Origin: Acidiferrobacterales bacterium | GTDB lineage: Bacteria > Pseudomonadota > Gammaproteobacteria > Arenicellales > Poriferihabitantaceae | NCBI GenBank assembly: GCA_019633985.1 | Contig: JAHQWE010000004.1 | Location: forward strand, 1 to 64,000 | DNA length: 64,000 bases | Direction: 5' to 3' | In this document: in pieces, positions 53,500 to 62,399 of the stretch | Position numbering within the stretch: the first letter of the stretch is position 1 | Layout of the letters: each line of letters opens with the position of its first letter | Notes under the pieces: model-generated | Databases searched by the model: none | The model's input: the letters and a program-made list of their open reading frames with translations, nothing else | What the model was told of the DNA's origin: nothing | Position numbers and translations under genes: made by a program

Positions 53500-54735
53500 C
53501 TAATCGTACTTACGTATGTCTTCGATTACGACGCCGTCTTTCGGTAGTGAGCCCTTTTCAACTAGCTCGACAGCGCCCCTGACCTTAAACAAATCTCTGA
53601 TAGAAACTCCAATGGCATCAGACAAATTCTCATCCTGTGATTCCACCTCGCAATGCATTGTCATTTTGTCAGTCTGATCAATCCAGTCAATCACCAGCCT
53701 TGCACGGATAATTTGCGGATAACGTTTTAACAGTTCTGCAACCTGTTCAGGCCGAACAAACATACCTCTGACTTTCGCGGTTTGATCTGCCCTGCCCATC
53801 CAACCTTTTATTCTAGTATTAGTCCTACCACAAGGGCTCGTCCCTGCCATAATGGCTGACATGTCACCGGTTGCGAAGCGAATCAACGGATAGTCGGGGT
53901 TCAGTGTGGTCACTACCACTTCCCCAACTTCACCAATAGGTAGTCGTTCTCCCGTACCGGGTTTGACAATTTCAACAAATACATCTTCATCCAATATCAA
54001 ACCTGAATCGGCGGAAGATTCATACGCAATCATACCAAGATCAGCGGTGGCATAAGCCTGGAGAGCATGGATACCCCGGTCGTTAAGGCCTTGACGAATC
54101 GCAGGGGGAAACGCTTCACCAGAAACCAAAGCGCGTACGATTGAACTGCAGTCCGCTTCCATTTCATCGGCTTTTTCCAGAAGGATTTTGAGAAATGAAG
54201 GTGTTCCGCTATATCCGCTAGGTTTCAAAGCAGCAATAGTTTCGACTTGTTGTTCCGTTTGCCCCACACCACCGGGAATGACGGTGGCACCAATCGCATG
54301 ACAACCTGAAGAGAACATCGCTCCTGCCGGTGTCATATGGTACGAAAACGTGTTGTGCACCAGATCCCCCTTCCGCATGCCCACGGCATGCAAGGAACGT
54401 GCAAATCGCCAATAATCCCTCCGATGAGTTTGAGGATCAAATATCGGACCAGGCGAAATAAAGGTATAGGCCAGCTCCCCTTCCTTGAAAGCAGTAAATC
54501 CACCGAACGGTGGGGCTTCCTGCTGCAGTTTGATTAACGCTGATTTTCGGGTCACCGGTAGATCTTCCAGATCGTCTAGCGAAGAAAGATCGCCTAACTC
54601 AATGTTCTCCAAAAGCTTTTGATAGGCCGGCGCATTCGTTTTGGCATGTTGCAGCTGCGCGAGTATTTCCCTAGTCAGAGATGCTGATCGTTCGTCTGCA
54701 GATCGGATTTCTTTTTGATCGTAATATTCACTCAT
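53500..54735 (-). CDS. phenylacetate-CoA ligase-like (PaaK family) protein with altered P-loop
   Basis: A 411-residue ANL-superfamily protein of the PaaK type: N-terminal QLQHAKTNAPAYQKL, the central TPSFLKILLEKA and GEAFPPAIRQ blocks, the motif RFATGDMSAI and C-terminal VRGMFVRPEQV. Where PaaK has the Ser/Thr/Gly-rich ATP loop (SSGTTGKP), this protein reads ISPGPIFDPQTHRRDY (93-108), so ordinary adenylation is uncertain. It lies within the liv-type transporter locus, 260 bp after livF. It may activate aromatic or other acids, or may have lost ligase function. Confidence 0.8.
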   Translation of the reverse strand: MSEYYDQKEIRSADERSASLTREILAQLQHAKTNAPAYQKLLENIELGDLSSLDDLEDLPVTRKSALIKLQQEAPPFGGFTAFKEGELAYTFISPGPIFDPQTHRRDYWRFARSLHAVGMRKGDLVHNTFSYHMTPAGAMFSSGCHAIGATVIPGGVGQTEQQVETIAALKPSGYSGTPSFLKILLEKADEMEADCSSIVRALVSGEAFPPAIRQGLNDRGIHALQAYATADLGMIAYESSADSGLILDEDVFVEIVKPGTGERLPIGEVGEVVVTTLNPDYPLIRFATGDMSAIMAGTSPCGRTNTRIKGWMGRADQTAKVRGMFVRPEQVAELLKRYPQIIRARLVIDWIDQTDKMTMHCEVESQDENLSDAIGVSIRDLFKVRGAVELVEKGSLPKDGVVIEDIRKYD

Positions 54736-54996
54736 GTTAACGGAGACTCCTGATCTGATTACTTTATAAAACGCTGGATTCTAGGCTGACAGGCCTAAAC
54801 AGATAAGACGATCATCCGCAGAAGTTGTCAGGGTTGAACCTCGATTGATTTGAGGACTAAAGTTCATGTCTTGATGGTAGCATCGAGATAGCGCACCAAG
54901 AATAAGATTTGTAAGACTGTTCTCGCGAATAACAAAAAACACGTTGTCTTAAATGCATGACCTATTTTGACTGTCCACCTTTACGAATTACGTTGA

Positions 54997-55809
54997 CTAT
55001 GCCAACCACCGCTTTCGTCGCCGGTAGTGCTTCACATCTCGGAAGCTTTTTCGATCACCGCCGCTCATACCTAAATAGAATTCCTTGACATCTTCGTTGC
55101 TGGCAAGAGTTTCAGCAGTGCCATCCATCACCACGCGGCCATTTTCGAGAATGTAACCATAGGTCGCATAGCGCAGTGCGACCGTTGTATTTTGTTCTGC
55201 AAGCAAGAATGTCACACCCTGTTGCTCATTCAACGCTTTAACGATTTCAAATATTTCTTCTACAAGTTGTGGTGCCAGGCCCATTGACGGTTCATCTAAG
55301 AGAATGACACTAGGTTGCGCCATCAATGCGCGACCAACTGCAATCATTTGCTGTTCACCACCCGACGTATAACCCGCCTGACTTTTACGACGCTCCTTTA
55401 ATCGAGGAAAGTAGCTATAGACCAGTTCCAAAGATTCATTGATTTCCTTGCGACTTGCTTTACGCGTGTAAGCGCCAGTCAATAGGTTCTCTTCTACGGT
55501 AAGATGTTCGAAGCAGTGTCTGCCTTCCATGACCTGGATTACGCCTCGCTTCACCAATTCGTTAGGAGAAAGGCTATCCACTCTCTCCCCCATAAATTCA
55601 ATAGTACCCTTTGTGACATCGCCCCGTTCCGTCCCTAGAATATTGGAGATCGATTTAATAGTAGTGGTTTTGCCTGCGCCATTCGCGCCCAACAGGGCAA
55701 CGATACTACCTCGAGGCACGTCAAGGGAGACGCCTTTCAACACCAGAATCACATGGTTATAGATAACCTCGATGTTTTTAACACTTAAAACAATTTCTTC
55801 GCTACTCAT
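54997..55809 (-). CDS. livF: ABC importer ATP-binding protein, LivF type
   Basis: A 270-residue ATPase of the branched-chain amino acid/amide ABC family: Walker A GANGAGKTT, signature YTSGGEQQMIAVGRAL, Walker B VILLDEPSMGLAP. The C-terminal basic extension (FRDVKHYRRRKRW) is longer than in E. coli LivF and is, from memory, common in livF genes next to acyl-CoA ligases. It follows livK with a hairpin between. Substrate cannot be deduced from the ATPase. Confidence 0.9.
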   Translation of the reverse strand: MSSEEIVLSVKNIEVIYNHVILVLKGVSLDVPRGSIVALLGANGAGKTTTIKSISNILGTERGDVTKGTIEFMGERVDSLSPNELVKRGVIQVMEGRHCFEHLTVEENLLTGAYTRKASRKEINESLELVYSYFPRLKERRKSQAGYTSGGEQQMIAVGRALMAQPSVILLDEPSMGLAPQLVEEIFEIVKALNEQQGVTFLLAEQNTTVALRYATYGYILENGRVVMDGTAETLASNEDVKEFYLGMSGGDRKSFRDVKHYRRRKRWLA

Positions 55810-55840
55810 TCAAATCTGGGCGGTATGTGCTTGGATATAC

Positions 55841-55876
55841 AAAATGTCCGGCGGCTAGCAAAAAGACCGCCGGACA
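55841..55876 (-). terminator. hairpin with T-run between livK and livF
   Basis: TGTCCGGCGG (55845-55854) pairs perfectly with CCGCCGGACA (55867-55876). Read leftward (the direction of transcription) it is followed by TTTT (55844-55841). It lies 33 bp after the livK stop and 32 bp before livF, so it is probably an attenuating or mRNA-stabilising terminator that favours more binding protein than ATPase. Confidence 0.75.
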
Positions 55877-55908
55877 ATAGATTGAAAGCTATGGAGCCTT
55901 CGTGTCAG

Positions 55909-57204
55909 TTAGCTGCAGCTACGCGCAGTAATGTTATTTTCAGCAGCAAAAGCAGCAGAGTCTTCTGCAATCAAGGCATCCACGACATCACGATCAGCGC
56001 CGGTGAAATCAGTAATCAGCGTCCACTTCTTTGCACTCGCATCCCACTGCTGAATTGCCGCCTGTCCGGGCCCGCCATGACTTTCACAGCTGACATTGAT
56101 ATCCGGTCCAAAGTTGGCCAATCCTAGTTCTGCCATTCGAGCTTGATCAATTTTTAGCGCCTCCATTCCGTCGCGCATTTGCGCCGGGGTAATGTCAGCG
56201 ACGCCATGAATTTCCTGCGCGGTACGTGCTGCCTCTGCAGCCAACATCGCCGCGTACATGCCTCGGTTGTACAATACGGTTCCCAGGTTCGTGCCATCGC
56301 CTGCGGCTTTGCCGGCATCGACAACGTATTTCTTAATATCGTCGTAAATCGCAAACCCATCACCTACACCGTGGAAGTTGATTGCCTTATAACCGTTAGC
56401 GCCATCACCAGCTGGGATAACGTCGTTCTCCGAGGAAGACCACCATACACCAATGAATTTATCCATAGGGTAACGGATATTGGCCGCTTCCTGGATCGCG
56501 ACCTGGTTCATAACGCCCCAGCCCCACATCAGCACATAGTCAGGACGTTCACGTCGAATCTGTAACCACTGCGATTTTTGCTCTTGACCAGGATGGTCTA
56601 CTGCAAGCAATGTCAGTTTAAACCCGTGTTTTTTCGAAAGCTCCTCCAGCGTACGAATCGGCTCTTTACCGTAGGCGGAGTTGTGATAAACCAGGGCTAT
56701 GGTTTTATCCGATGCATCGCCACCTTCTTGATCGAGAATGTGCTTAACAATAATTGAAGCCGCATCCCAGTAAGTACCTGGATAGTTAAAAATATGGCTG
56801 AAGATCTTTCCATTCGCGGCAGAAGTTCTGCCATAACCCATCGAGTGGACCGGAATGCCATCTGCTGTGGCTTTAGGAATCAGTTGATAAGTAATCCCGG
56901 TTGAGAGCGGCTGATAAACCAAAGAGCCTTCCCCTTTGGTGGACTCATAGCACTCCACCCCTTTTTCGGTGTTGTAGCCGGTTTCACACTCAATAAAATT
57001 GATTTTGGCGCCGCCAATACCGCCGTCTCTTTCGTTCAGCAATGTAAAGTAGTCTGCATATCCATCAGCAAATGGAATGCCGTTCGGTGCATAGGGGCCT
57101 GTTCGATAGCTGAGAGACGGGAAAGTGAGGTCCGCAGAGACTGCGCCACTTCCCAGAGCCATCGTAGCAGCGATTGCTGCAGCGGATAGTGTTTTAAGTT
57201 TCAT
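55909..57204 (-). CDS. livK: ABC importer substrate-binding protein, LivK type
   Basis: A 431-residue periplasmic binding protein: signal peptide (1-24, ending GAVSAD), then a type I periplasmic-binding fold beginning RTGPYAPNG. It is longer than E. coli LivK (about 370) and of the group found with acyl-CoA ligases, so the ligand may be a carboxylic acid rather than leucine. It lies between livM and livF, with a strong hairpin after its stop. Confidence 0.9.
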   Translation of the reverse strand: MKLKTLSAAAIAATMALGSGAVSADLTFPSLSYRTGPYAPNGIPFADGYADYFTLLNERDGGIGGAKINFIECETGYNTEKGVECYESTKGEGSLVYQPLSTGITYQLIPKATADGIPVHSMGYGRTSAANGKIFSHIFNYPGTYWDAASIIVKHILDQEGGDASDKTIALVYHNSAYGKEPIRTLEELSKKHGFKLTLLAVDHPGQEQKSQWLQIRRERPDYVLMWGWGVMNQVAIQEAANIRYPMDKFIGVWWSSSENDVIPAGDGANGYKAINFHGVGDGFAIYDDIKKYVVDAGKAAGDGTNLGTVLYNRGMYAAMLAAEAARTAQEIHGVADITPAQMRDGMEALKIDQARMAELGLANFGPDINVSCESHGGPGQAAIQQWDASAKKWTLITDFTGADRDVVDALIAEDSAAFAAENNITARSCS

Positions 57205-57301
57205 CTTTTTACTCCAGTCGTGATGTGATTTATCTGTTAATTTGATTTTTCTAGTGATGTTGCCAACTCGGTTGGTAGATCCAGATCAATAACTCTCGTG
57301 A

Positions 57302-58378
57302 TTAATGTGGAAAGGGCCAGAGTCGCAATTTTTCCTTGGTCACACGCCATAGCTGTGCCAGACCATGGGGCTCGACGATCAAGAAGAACATGATCAACCC
57401 CCCTACCAGCATAAAAATCAGATGCTGGACCATATCAGTAGGCCAGCCAAACCCGCCTACCATGATATTTTTAAACAAAACCGGTAACAGAAACATAAAC
57501 GCTGCACCGATAAATGAACCAAAGATCGAACCGAGACCGCCAATAATAATCATAAATAACACAAGAAATGATTTGTCGATGCCAAATGCTTCGGTCGGTT
57601 CTGCCGCACCTAAGTAAATCGAGAAAAAGAGCGCACCTGATAAGCCAATGTAAAACGAGCTGATGGCGAAGGCTGAGAGCTTGGCAGACAGTGGCGCAAC
57701 GCCGATTATTTCGGCAGCGATATCCATGTCACGGATTGCCATCCAGGATCGACCCAGGCGACCGCGCGTTAAATTACGCGCAATCAAGGCAAATACGACC
57801 ACAAAAATAAGACAAAACAAATAAGTGGCCCAGGGAGGAGCGTTAGAGCCAGTAACCGCGACTCCAAATACTGTTCGCTCTGGGACCGTGATCATTCCTG
57901 AAGCTGAATAATTATAAAACCACGGCACTTTGTTGAATAACCACACCAGGAAGAACTGTGCTGCCAGGGTGGCGACTGCAAGATAGAAACCTTTAATTCT
58001 CAAGCTGGGTAAGCCAAATACGATTCCAACCAATGCAGTGATGCCACCCGACATAATGATCACCAGAAACATATTCATTTCTGGGAAACTGGTTGTCAGC
58101 TTATATGAGGCGTAGGCTCCGACAGCCATGAACCCCCCGGTTCCCAGACTGACCTGGCCGCAATAACCAGTCAGAATATTCAGACCAAGTGCCGCCAGGG
58201 ACCACACCAACACCGGAAGGATAATGGATTTTTCCCAATAATCATTGATGAAAAAAGGCACCACCAGAAACAGGAACGCGACAAACGCATAAATCGCAAT
58301 CCGGTCAAATTTGATTGGGAATGTTTGCTGATCAGCGGCGTAGCTGGATTTAAAGTCGCCTGATTCTCGGTAAAACAT
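57302..58378 (-). CDS. livM: ABC importer permease, LivM type
   Basis: A 358-residue inner-membrane permease with about ten helices; GLNILTGYCGQVSLGTGGFMAVGAY-type block near 65-90 and the EAA-like SWMAIRDMDIAAEIIGV loop identify it as LivM. It abuts livH (stop and start adjacent) so translation is coupled. A 97-bp gap separates it from livK. Confidence 0.93.
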   Translation of the reverse strand: MFYRESGDFKSSYAADQQTFPIKFDRIAIYAFVAFLFLVVPFFINDYWEKSIILPVLVWSLAALGLNILTGYCGQVSLGTGGFMAVGAYASYKLTTSFPEMNMFLVIIMSGGITALVGIVFGLPSLRIKGFYLAVATLAAQFFLVWLFNKVPWFYNYSASGMITVPERTVFGVAVTGSNAPPWATYLFCLIFVVVFALIARNLTRGRLGRSWMAIRDMDIAAEIIGVAPLSAKLSAFAISSFYIGLSGALFFSIYLGAAEPTEAFGIDKSFLVLFMIIIGGLGSIFGSFIGAAFMFLLPVLFKNIMVGGFGWPTDMVQHLIFMLVGGLIMFFLIVEPHGLAQLWRVTKEKLRLWPFPH

Positions 58379-59380
58379 TTAGACCCTCTCTATAATTTTG
58401 TCGCCAAACAAACCTTGGGGACGAAACATTAAAAATATCAGTGCAAGCACGTAGGCAAACCAGTTTTCGGTTGCGCCGCCAATCAACGGCCCGATGCCAA
58501 ACTCAAATAATTTCTCTCCAACGCCAATAATCAGCCCGCCGATGATAGCGCCCGGGATCGAAGTAAAACCTCCGAGAATCAATACCGGTAAAGCTTTTAA
58601 CGCTATCAACGAGAGGGAGAACTGAATCCCTGACTTGGAACCCCACATAATGCCGGCAACCAGTGCGACAAAACCTGCAATGGACCAGACCACCACCCAA
58701 ATTGTGCGCAGAGAAATACCGACTGTTAACGCCGCCTGGTGATCATCTGCAACCGCTCTAAGCGCCCTGCCGGTTTTCGTGTACTGGGAAAAGATGGTGA
58801 GTGCGATAACCAGAACAATAGCAATACCTGCAGCCCAAACGTCCAGCACATCAATGTACATGCCGTAGTATTCTGAACCTTCAGAAGCCCATTCTCGGGT
58901 CACGTCTTCCCACCAGAACGATCCCCCGGAAGGCAATCCAACGTCTAGCACTTTGATGTTCGCTCCCCACATCAGATCACCCAGACCCTCCATAAAAAAC
59001 GCCAGACCGATCGTTGCCATAAACAGAATGATCTGTTCCTGATTTACCAGGTGCCGCAAAACCACCCTCTCCACTAGCCATGCGAGCCCTACCATGACCA
59101 ACATCGTAAGCAATATGGCAAGAAAACTGTTAATGCCGCTAGACCAGTGATGATAATTGGTCCCAAACACCACATTGATCAAATGAGAAAACGGCACCTG
59201 ACCCGTCTGGAAACCGACCAGTGTCAGTGCAGCGAACAATGCCATGACGCCTTGGGCATAGTTGAAAATCCCGGACGCTTTGAAGATGAGTACAAACCCG
59301 AGGGCCACCAACGCATACATCACGCCGGCCATCAGCCCGTTTAATATGACCTCGATGGTATTTAGAATCATTGGGCTCAT
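58379..59380 (-). CDS. livH: ABC importer permease, LivH type
   Basis: A 333-residue permease with about eight helices: GLMAGVMYALVALGFVLIFKAS near the N terminus, the cytoplasmic loop GRALRAVADDHQAALTVGI and GGFTSIPGAIIGGLIIG are LivH-typical. A long loop near residues 140-170 (WWEDVTREWASEGSEYYG) is larger than in E. coli LivH and may face the periplasm. Confidence 0.93.
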   Translation of the reverse strand: MSPMILNTIEVILNGLMAGVMYALVALGFVLIFKASGIFNYAQGVMALFAALTLVGFQTGQVPFSHLINVVFGTNYHHWSSGINSFLAILLTMLVMVGLAWLVERVVLRHLVNQEQIILFMATIGLAFFMEGLGDLMWGANIKVLDVGLPSGGSFWWEDVTREWASEGSEYYGMYIDVLDVWAAGIAIVLVIALTIFSQYTKTGRALRAVADDHQAALTVGISLRTIWVVVWSIAGFVALVAGIMWGSKSGIQFSLSLIALKALPVLILGGFTSIPGAIIGGLIIGVGEKLFEFGIGPLIGGATENWFAYVLALIFLMFRPQGLFGDKIIERV

Positions 59381-59428
59381 GATCTCACCTCGCAGATTGC
59401 TTCTATGTTCGCCGGCTGATTCGTATTT

Positions 59429-60220
59429 TTAGTCATGAGATACTCCGAGATAAGCATCAATCACATTTTGATCTGCACGTACATCGTCCGGATAGCCGTC
59501 GCCAATCTTCTTTCCATAGTCGAGCACAACGACGCGATCAGCGATATCCATCACCACGCCCATGTCATGTTCAATTAGAGCGATGGTGGTTCCAAATTCT
59601 TCATGGACATCCAACACAAAACGACACATATCTTCCTTCTCCTCTACGTTCATGCCAGCCATGGGTTCGTCAAGCAACAACAGTTTCGATTCTGCGGCTA
59701 ATGCGCGGCCCAGTTCGACCCGCTTTTGCAATCCATATGGAAGACGTCCAACTGGGGTTTTTCGGATCGCCTGTATTTCCAGGAAGTCGATAATGTGTTC
59801 CACCTTTTCGCGATGTTCGAGCTCCTCCTTTTCCGCCTTTCCTTTCCAGATCGCCTGCCAAAAAATATTGGTGTTCATCTTAGTAATGCGACCTGTCATG
59901 AGATTATCCAGAGTCGACATACCTTTAAACAATGCAATATTTTGAAAGGTTCGTGCGATCCCCTGTCTTGCAATCTCATGAGGCTTAAGCGGCCCGCGTA
60001 AACTGCCGTTAAACCAGACTTCTCCTTGCTGAGGATGATAGAAGCCGTTGATCACATTCAACATAGAGCTCTTGCCGGCACCATTAGGTCCGATAATCGC
60101 GCGTATCTCCCCTTTTAAGATATCAAAGCTGATATCCGTCAGCGCTTTCACTCCGCCAAAAGAGAGAGAAATATTTTTGAGTGATAACAATGCATCACCG
60201 GTGTTTTGAGCTGTATTCAT
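59429..60220 (-). CDS. livG: ABC importer ATP-binding protein, LivG type
   Basis: A 263-residue ATPase: Walker A GPNGAGKSS, Q-loop region GIARTFQNIALF, signature-like LPYGLQKRVELGRAL, Walker B LLLLDEPMAGM and the LivG-type C terminus IGDGYPDDVRADQNVIDAYLG. It follows the acyl-CoA synthetase by 34 bp and precedes livH by 48 bp. Confidence 0.93.
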   Translation of the reverse strand: MNTAQNTGDALLSLKNISLSFGGVKALTDISFDILKGEIRAIIGPNGAGKSSMLNVINGFYHPQQGEVWFNGSLRGPLKPHEIARQGIARTFQNIALFKGMSTLDNLMTGRITKMNTNIFWQAIWKGKAEKEELEHREKVEHIIDFLEIQAIRKTPVGRLPYGLQKRVELGRALAAESKLLLLDEPMAGMNVEEKEDMCRFVLDVHEEFGTTIALIEHDMGVVMDIADRVVVLDYGKKIGDGYPDDVRADQNVIDAYLGVSHD

Positions 60221-60254
60221 TAACTCGTATTAATTGGGTTGTTTCCATCGACGT

Positions 60255-62210
60255 TCAAGCCGATTTACTCACAGCAGGGAAAGTCTTGACATCCAAAATA
60301 GAAACATCCGCCTCTATCGCCCCTGTTCGGCCATCCTCAAACGTGACTTCAGTTTTGATGTGCGCAGACTTTGAACCATCATATAAAGCGTTGATCAAGA
60401 CATCGTATCGATCAAATATGACCGTCCTTCTCACCTTTCGTGTGCGGGTCATCTCGCCATCATCTGGATCAAGTTCTTTATGTAAGATCAGGAAGCGATG
60501 AATTTGCGATCCGGCCATTTTGCTGTCAGTGGCTAAATCCGCATTCGTTTGCTCGATGTTCTCCGCCATCATTTTGTATACCTCTGGATGCGCTGCCAGC
60601 TCCAGGTAGCTGGCATAAGGTATGTTGTTTCGTTCAGCCCAGTTGCCAACAGCATCCAGGTCAATATTGATAAAGGCGGTGACGAAATCCCGTTGATCGC
60701 CGAACGTAACGACTTCCTTGATCTGCGAGAAAAACTTGAGTTTGTTTTCCAGATACTTTGGGGCAAACATACTGCCGTCGTTTAACCGCCCTACGTCTTT
60801 TGCCCGGTCGATGATCTTAAGATGACCGTTGTCATCGAAATAGCCGGCGTCCCCGGTCATCACCCAGCCGTCGGCGTTTTTTGTTTCTCGGGTCGCTTCT
60901 TCATTCTTGTAATAGCTGTGAAATACCCCCGGGCTGCGATAGATCACTTCCCCACCGTCTGTAATCTTGATTTCTACTTCAGGGGCAGGCACACCGACTG
61001 TATCCGCGAAAACCTCACCATTGGGCTGCATCGTTATGAACACCGCGGCTTCGGTCTGGCCATACAGCTGCTTGATATTGATCCCCAGGGAACGGTAGAA
61101 ATCAAAAATTTCAGGGCCAATAGCTTCGCCAGCGGTATACGCTAATTTAATTCTGCTGAACCCCATGGTGTTTTTGAGGGGGGCGTAAATCAGAAGATTT
61201 CCAAGCCAATATTTGAAGCGATCCAGTGCGGGAACCGACTGACCATTCAATATCTTGACACCCACCTTTCTTGCAACGTCCATAAAGAAGTGAAACAACT
61301 TTTGTTTCAACGGACTCGCGTCTTCCATACGGATAGTAACGTGGGTAAGAATACCCTCAAATACTCGGGGTGGCGCAAAGTAATAGGTGGGCCCTATTTC
61401 ACGCAAGTCAGTGGTGACAGTTTCTTCACTCTCCGGGCAGTTTATACAAAAACCCGCAACGTAGGCTTGTCCGTGTGAAAAAATATGATCCCCTACCCAC
61501 GCCAGAGGTAGGTAGCTAAGCACTTCTTCCTGCTCAGTTAATTCATCCACTTTAACGCTGTTACGCGAGGTAACGATAATGTTGTCGTTGGTGAGGACCA
61601 CTCCTTTGGGTTTACCTGTAGTACCGGAGGTATACAGAAAAATGCCGATGTCACTGCCGGAACCTGCCGCAATCTGCGCATCCAGTAGTGCGGGATTTTC
61701 CGTCAACGCTTCCCTACCCAGCTTCTGAACATCAGTAAAGTCATGTAACTGGGTTTTATCGTAATCACGGAGACCGCGCACATCATCATAGATAATTTGA
61801 TCCAGCTTAGGCAGTCTTTCACTGACTTCCATCACCTTGTCTACCTGTTCCTGATCTTCCGCTAGTACGAAGCGCACCTCTGCGTGATCAAGTACATACT
61901 CCATCTCTTCCGCTACGGAATCCGAGTAGACGGGCACCGGAATGCCGCCAAGACATTGTGCAGCCGTAATCGTCCAGTAGAGCCTGGGGCGATTGCGACC
62001 CACGATGGCGATTTTGTCCCCGGGAGAGAATCCAAGTGTGTGCAGCCCCGCAGCAAATTCAAAAATATTCGTTTTGACTTCCGACCAGGTCCAGCTTTGC
62101 CAGATGCCATACTCTTTTTCTCGTACGGCAGGTCGATCGCCTATTCGGCGTGCATTATCAATCAGTAACTTGGGGAAAGTATCAAGCGCGTCAGGCGCTG
62201 GGTTATTCAT
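60255..62210 (-). CDS. AMP-dependent acyl-CoA synthetase (long-chain type)
   Basis: A 651-residue ANL-superfamily ligase: P-loop YTSGTTGKPKG (about 193-203), YGQTEAAVF, GWVMTGDAGYFD and the hinge region IIDRAKDVGRLNDG. It activates a carboxylic acid to acyl-CoA via an acyl-adenylate. The N-terminal AMP-domain variation FAPKYLENKLKF is typical of the synthetases placed at the head of liv-type clusters. It follows icmF by 189 bp and precedes livG by 34 bp, so import and activation are probably coupled; the chain type is not known. Confidence 0.9.
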   Translation of the reverse strand: MNNPAPDALDTFPKLLIDNARRIGDRPAVREKEYGIWQSWTWSEVKTNIFEFAAGLHTLGFSPGDKIAIVGRNRPRLYWTITAAQCLGGIPVPVYSDSVAEEMEYVLDHAEVRFVLAEDQEQVDKVMEVSERLPKLDQIIYDDVRGLRDYDKTQLHDFTDVQKLGREALTENPALLDAQIAAGSGSDIGIFLYTSGTTGKPKGVVLTNDNIIVTSRNSVKVDELTEQEEVLSYLPLAWVGDHIFSHGQAYVAGFCINCPESEETVTTDLREIGPTYYFAPPRVFEGILTHVTIRMEDASPLKQKLFHFFMDVARKVGVKILNGQSVPALDRFKYWLGNLLIYAPLKNTMGFSRIKLAYTAGEAIGPEIFDFYRSLGINIKQLYGQTEAAVFITMQPNGEVFADTVGVPAPEVEIKITDGGEVIYRSPGVFHSYYKNEEATRETKNADGWVMTGDAGYFDDNGHLKIIDRAKDVGRLNDGSMFAPKYLENKLKFFSQIKEVVTFGDQRDFVTAFINIDLDAVGNWAERNNIPYASYLELAAHPEVYKMMAENIEQTNADLATDSKMAGSQIHRFLILHKELDPDDGEMTRTRKVRRTVIFDRYDVLINALYDGSKSAHIKTEVTFEDGRTGAIEADVSILDVKTFPAVSKSA

Positions 62211-62399
62211 ATTTACTAGGCGTCAATGGTTTCGTTTTCTTCAGTTCTTCCGTCATCGCGGAGAATTCTCAATTATGTTGTTATCTGGTGTCTGGAAATG
62301 GACCTCCGTTCACCGATTATGTTTCATTTCTGATCGTCATAGTAACGCAATTGCATTAGCGATTGTCAATCGGCTAACGGGGTTACCGCATAGGCTGCT

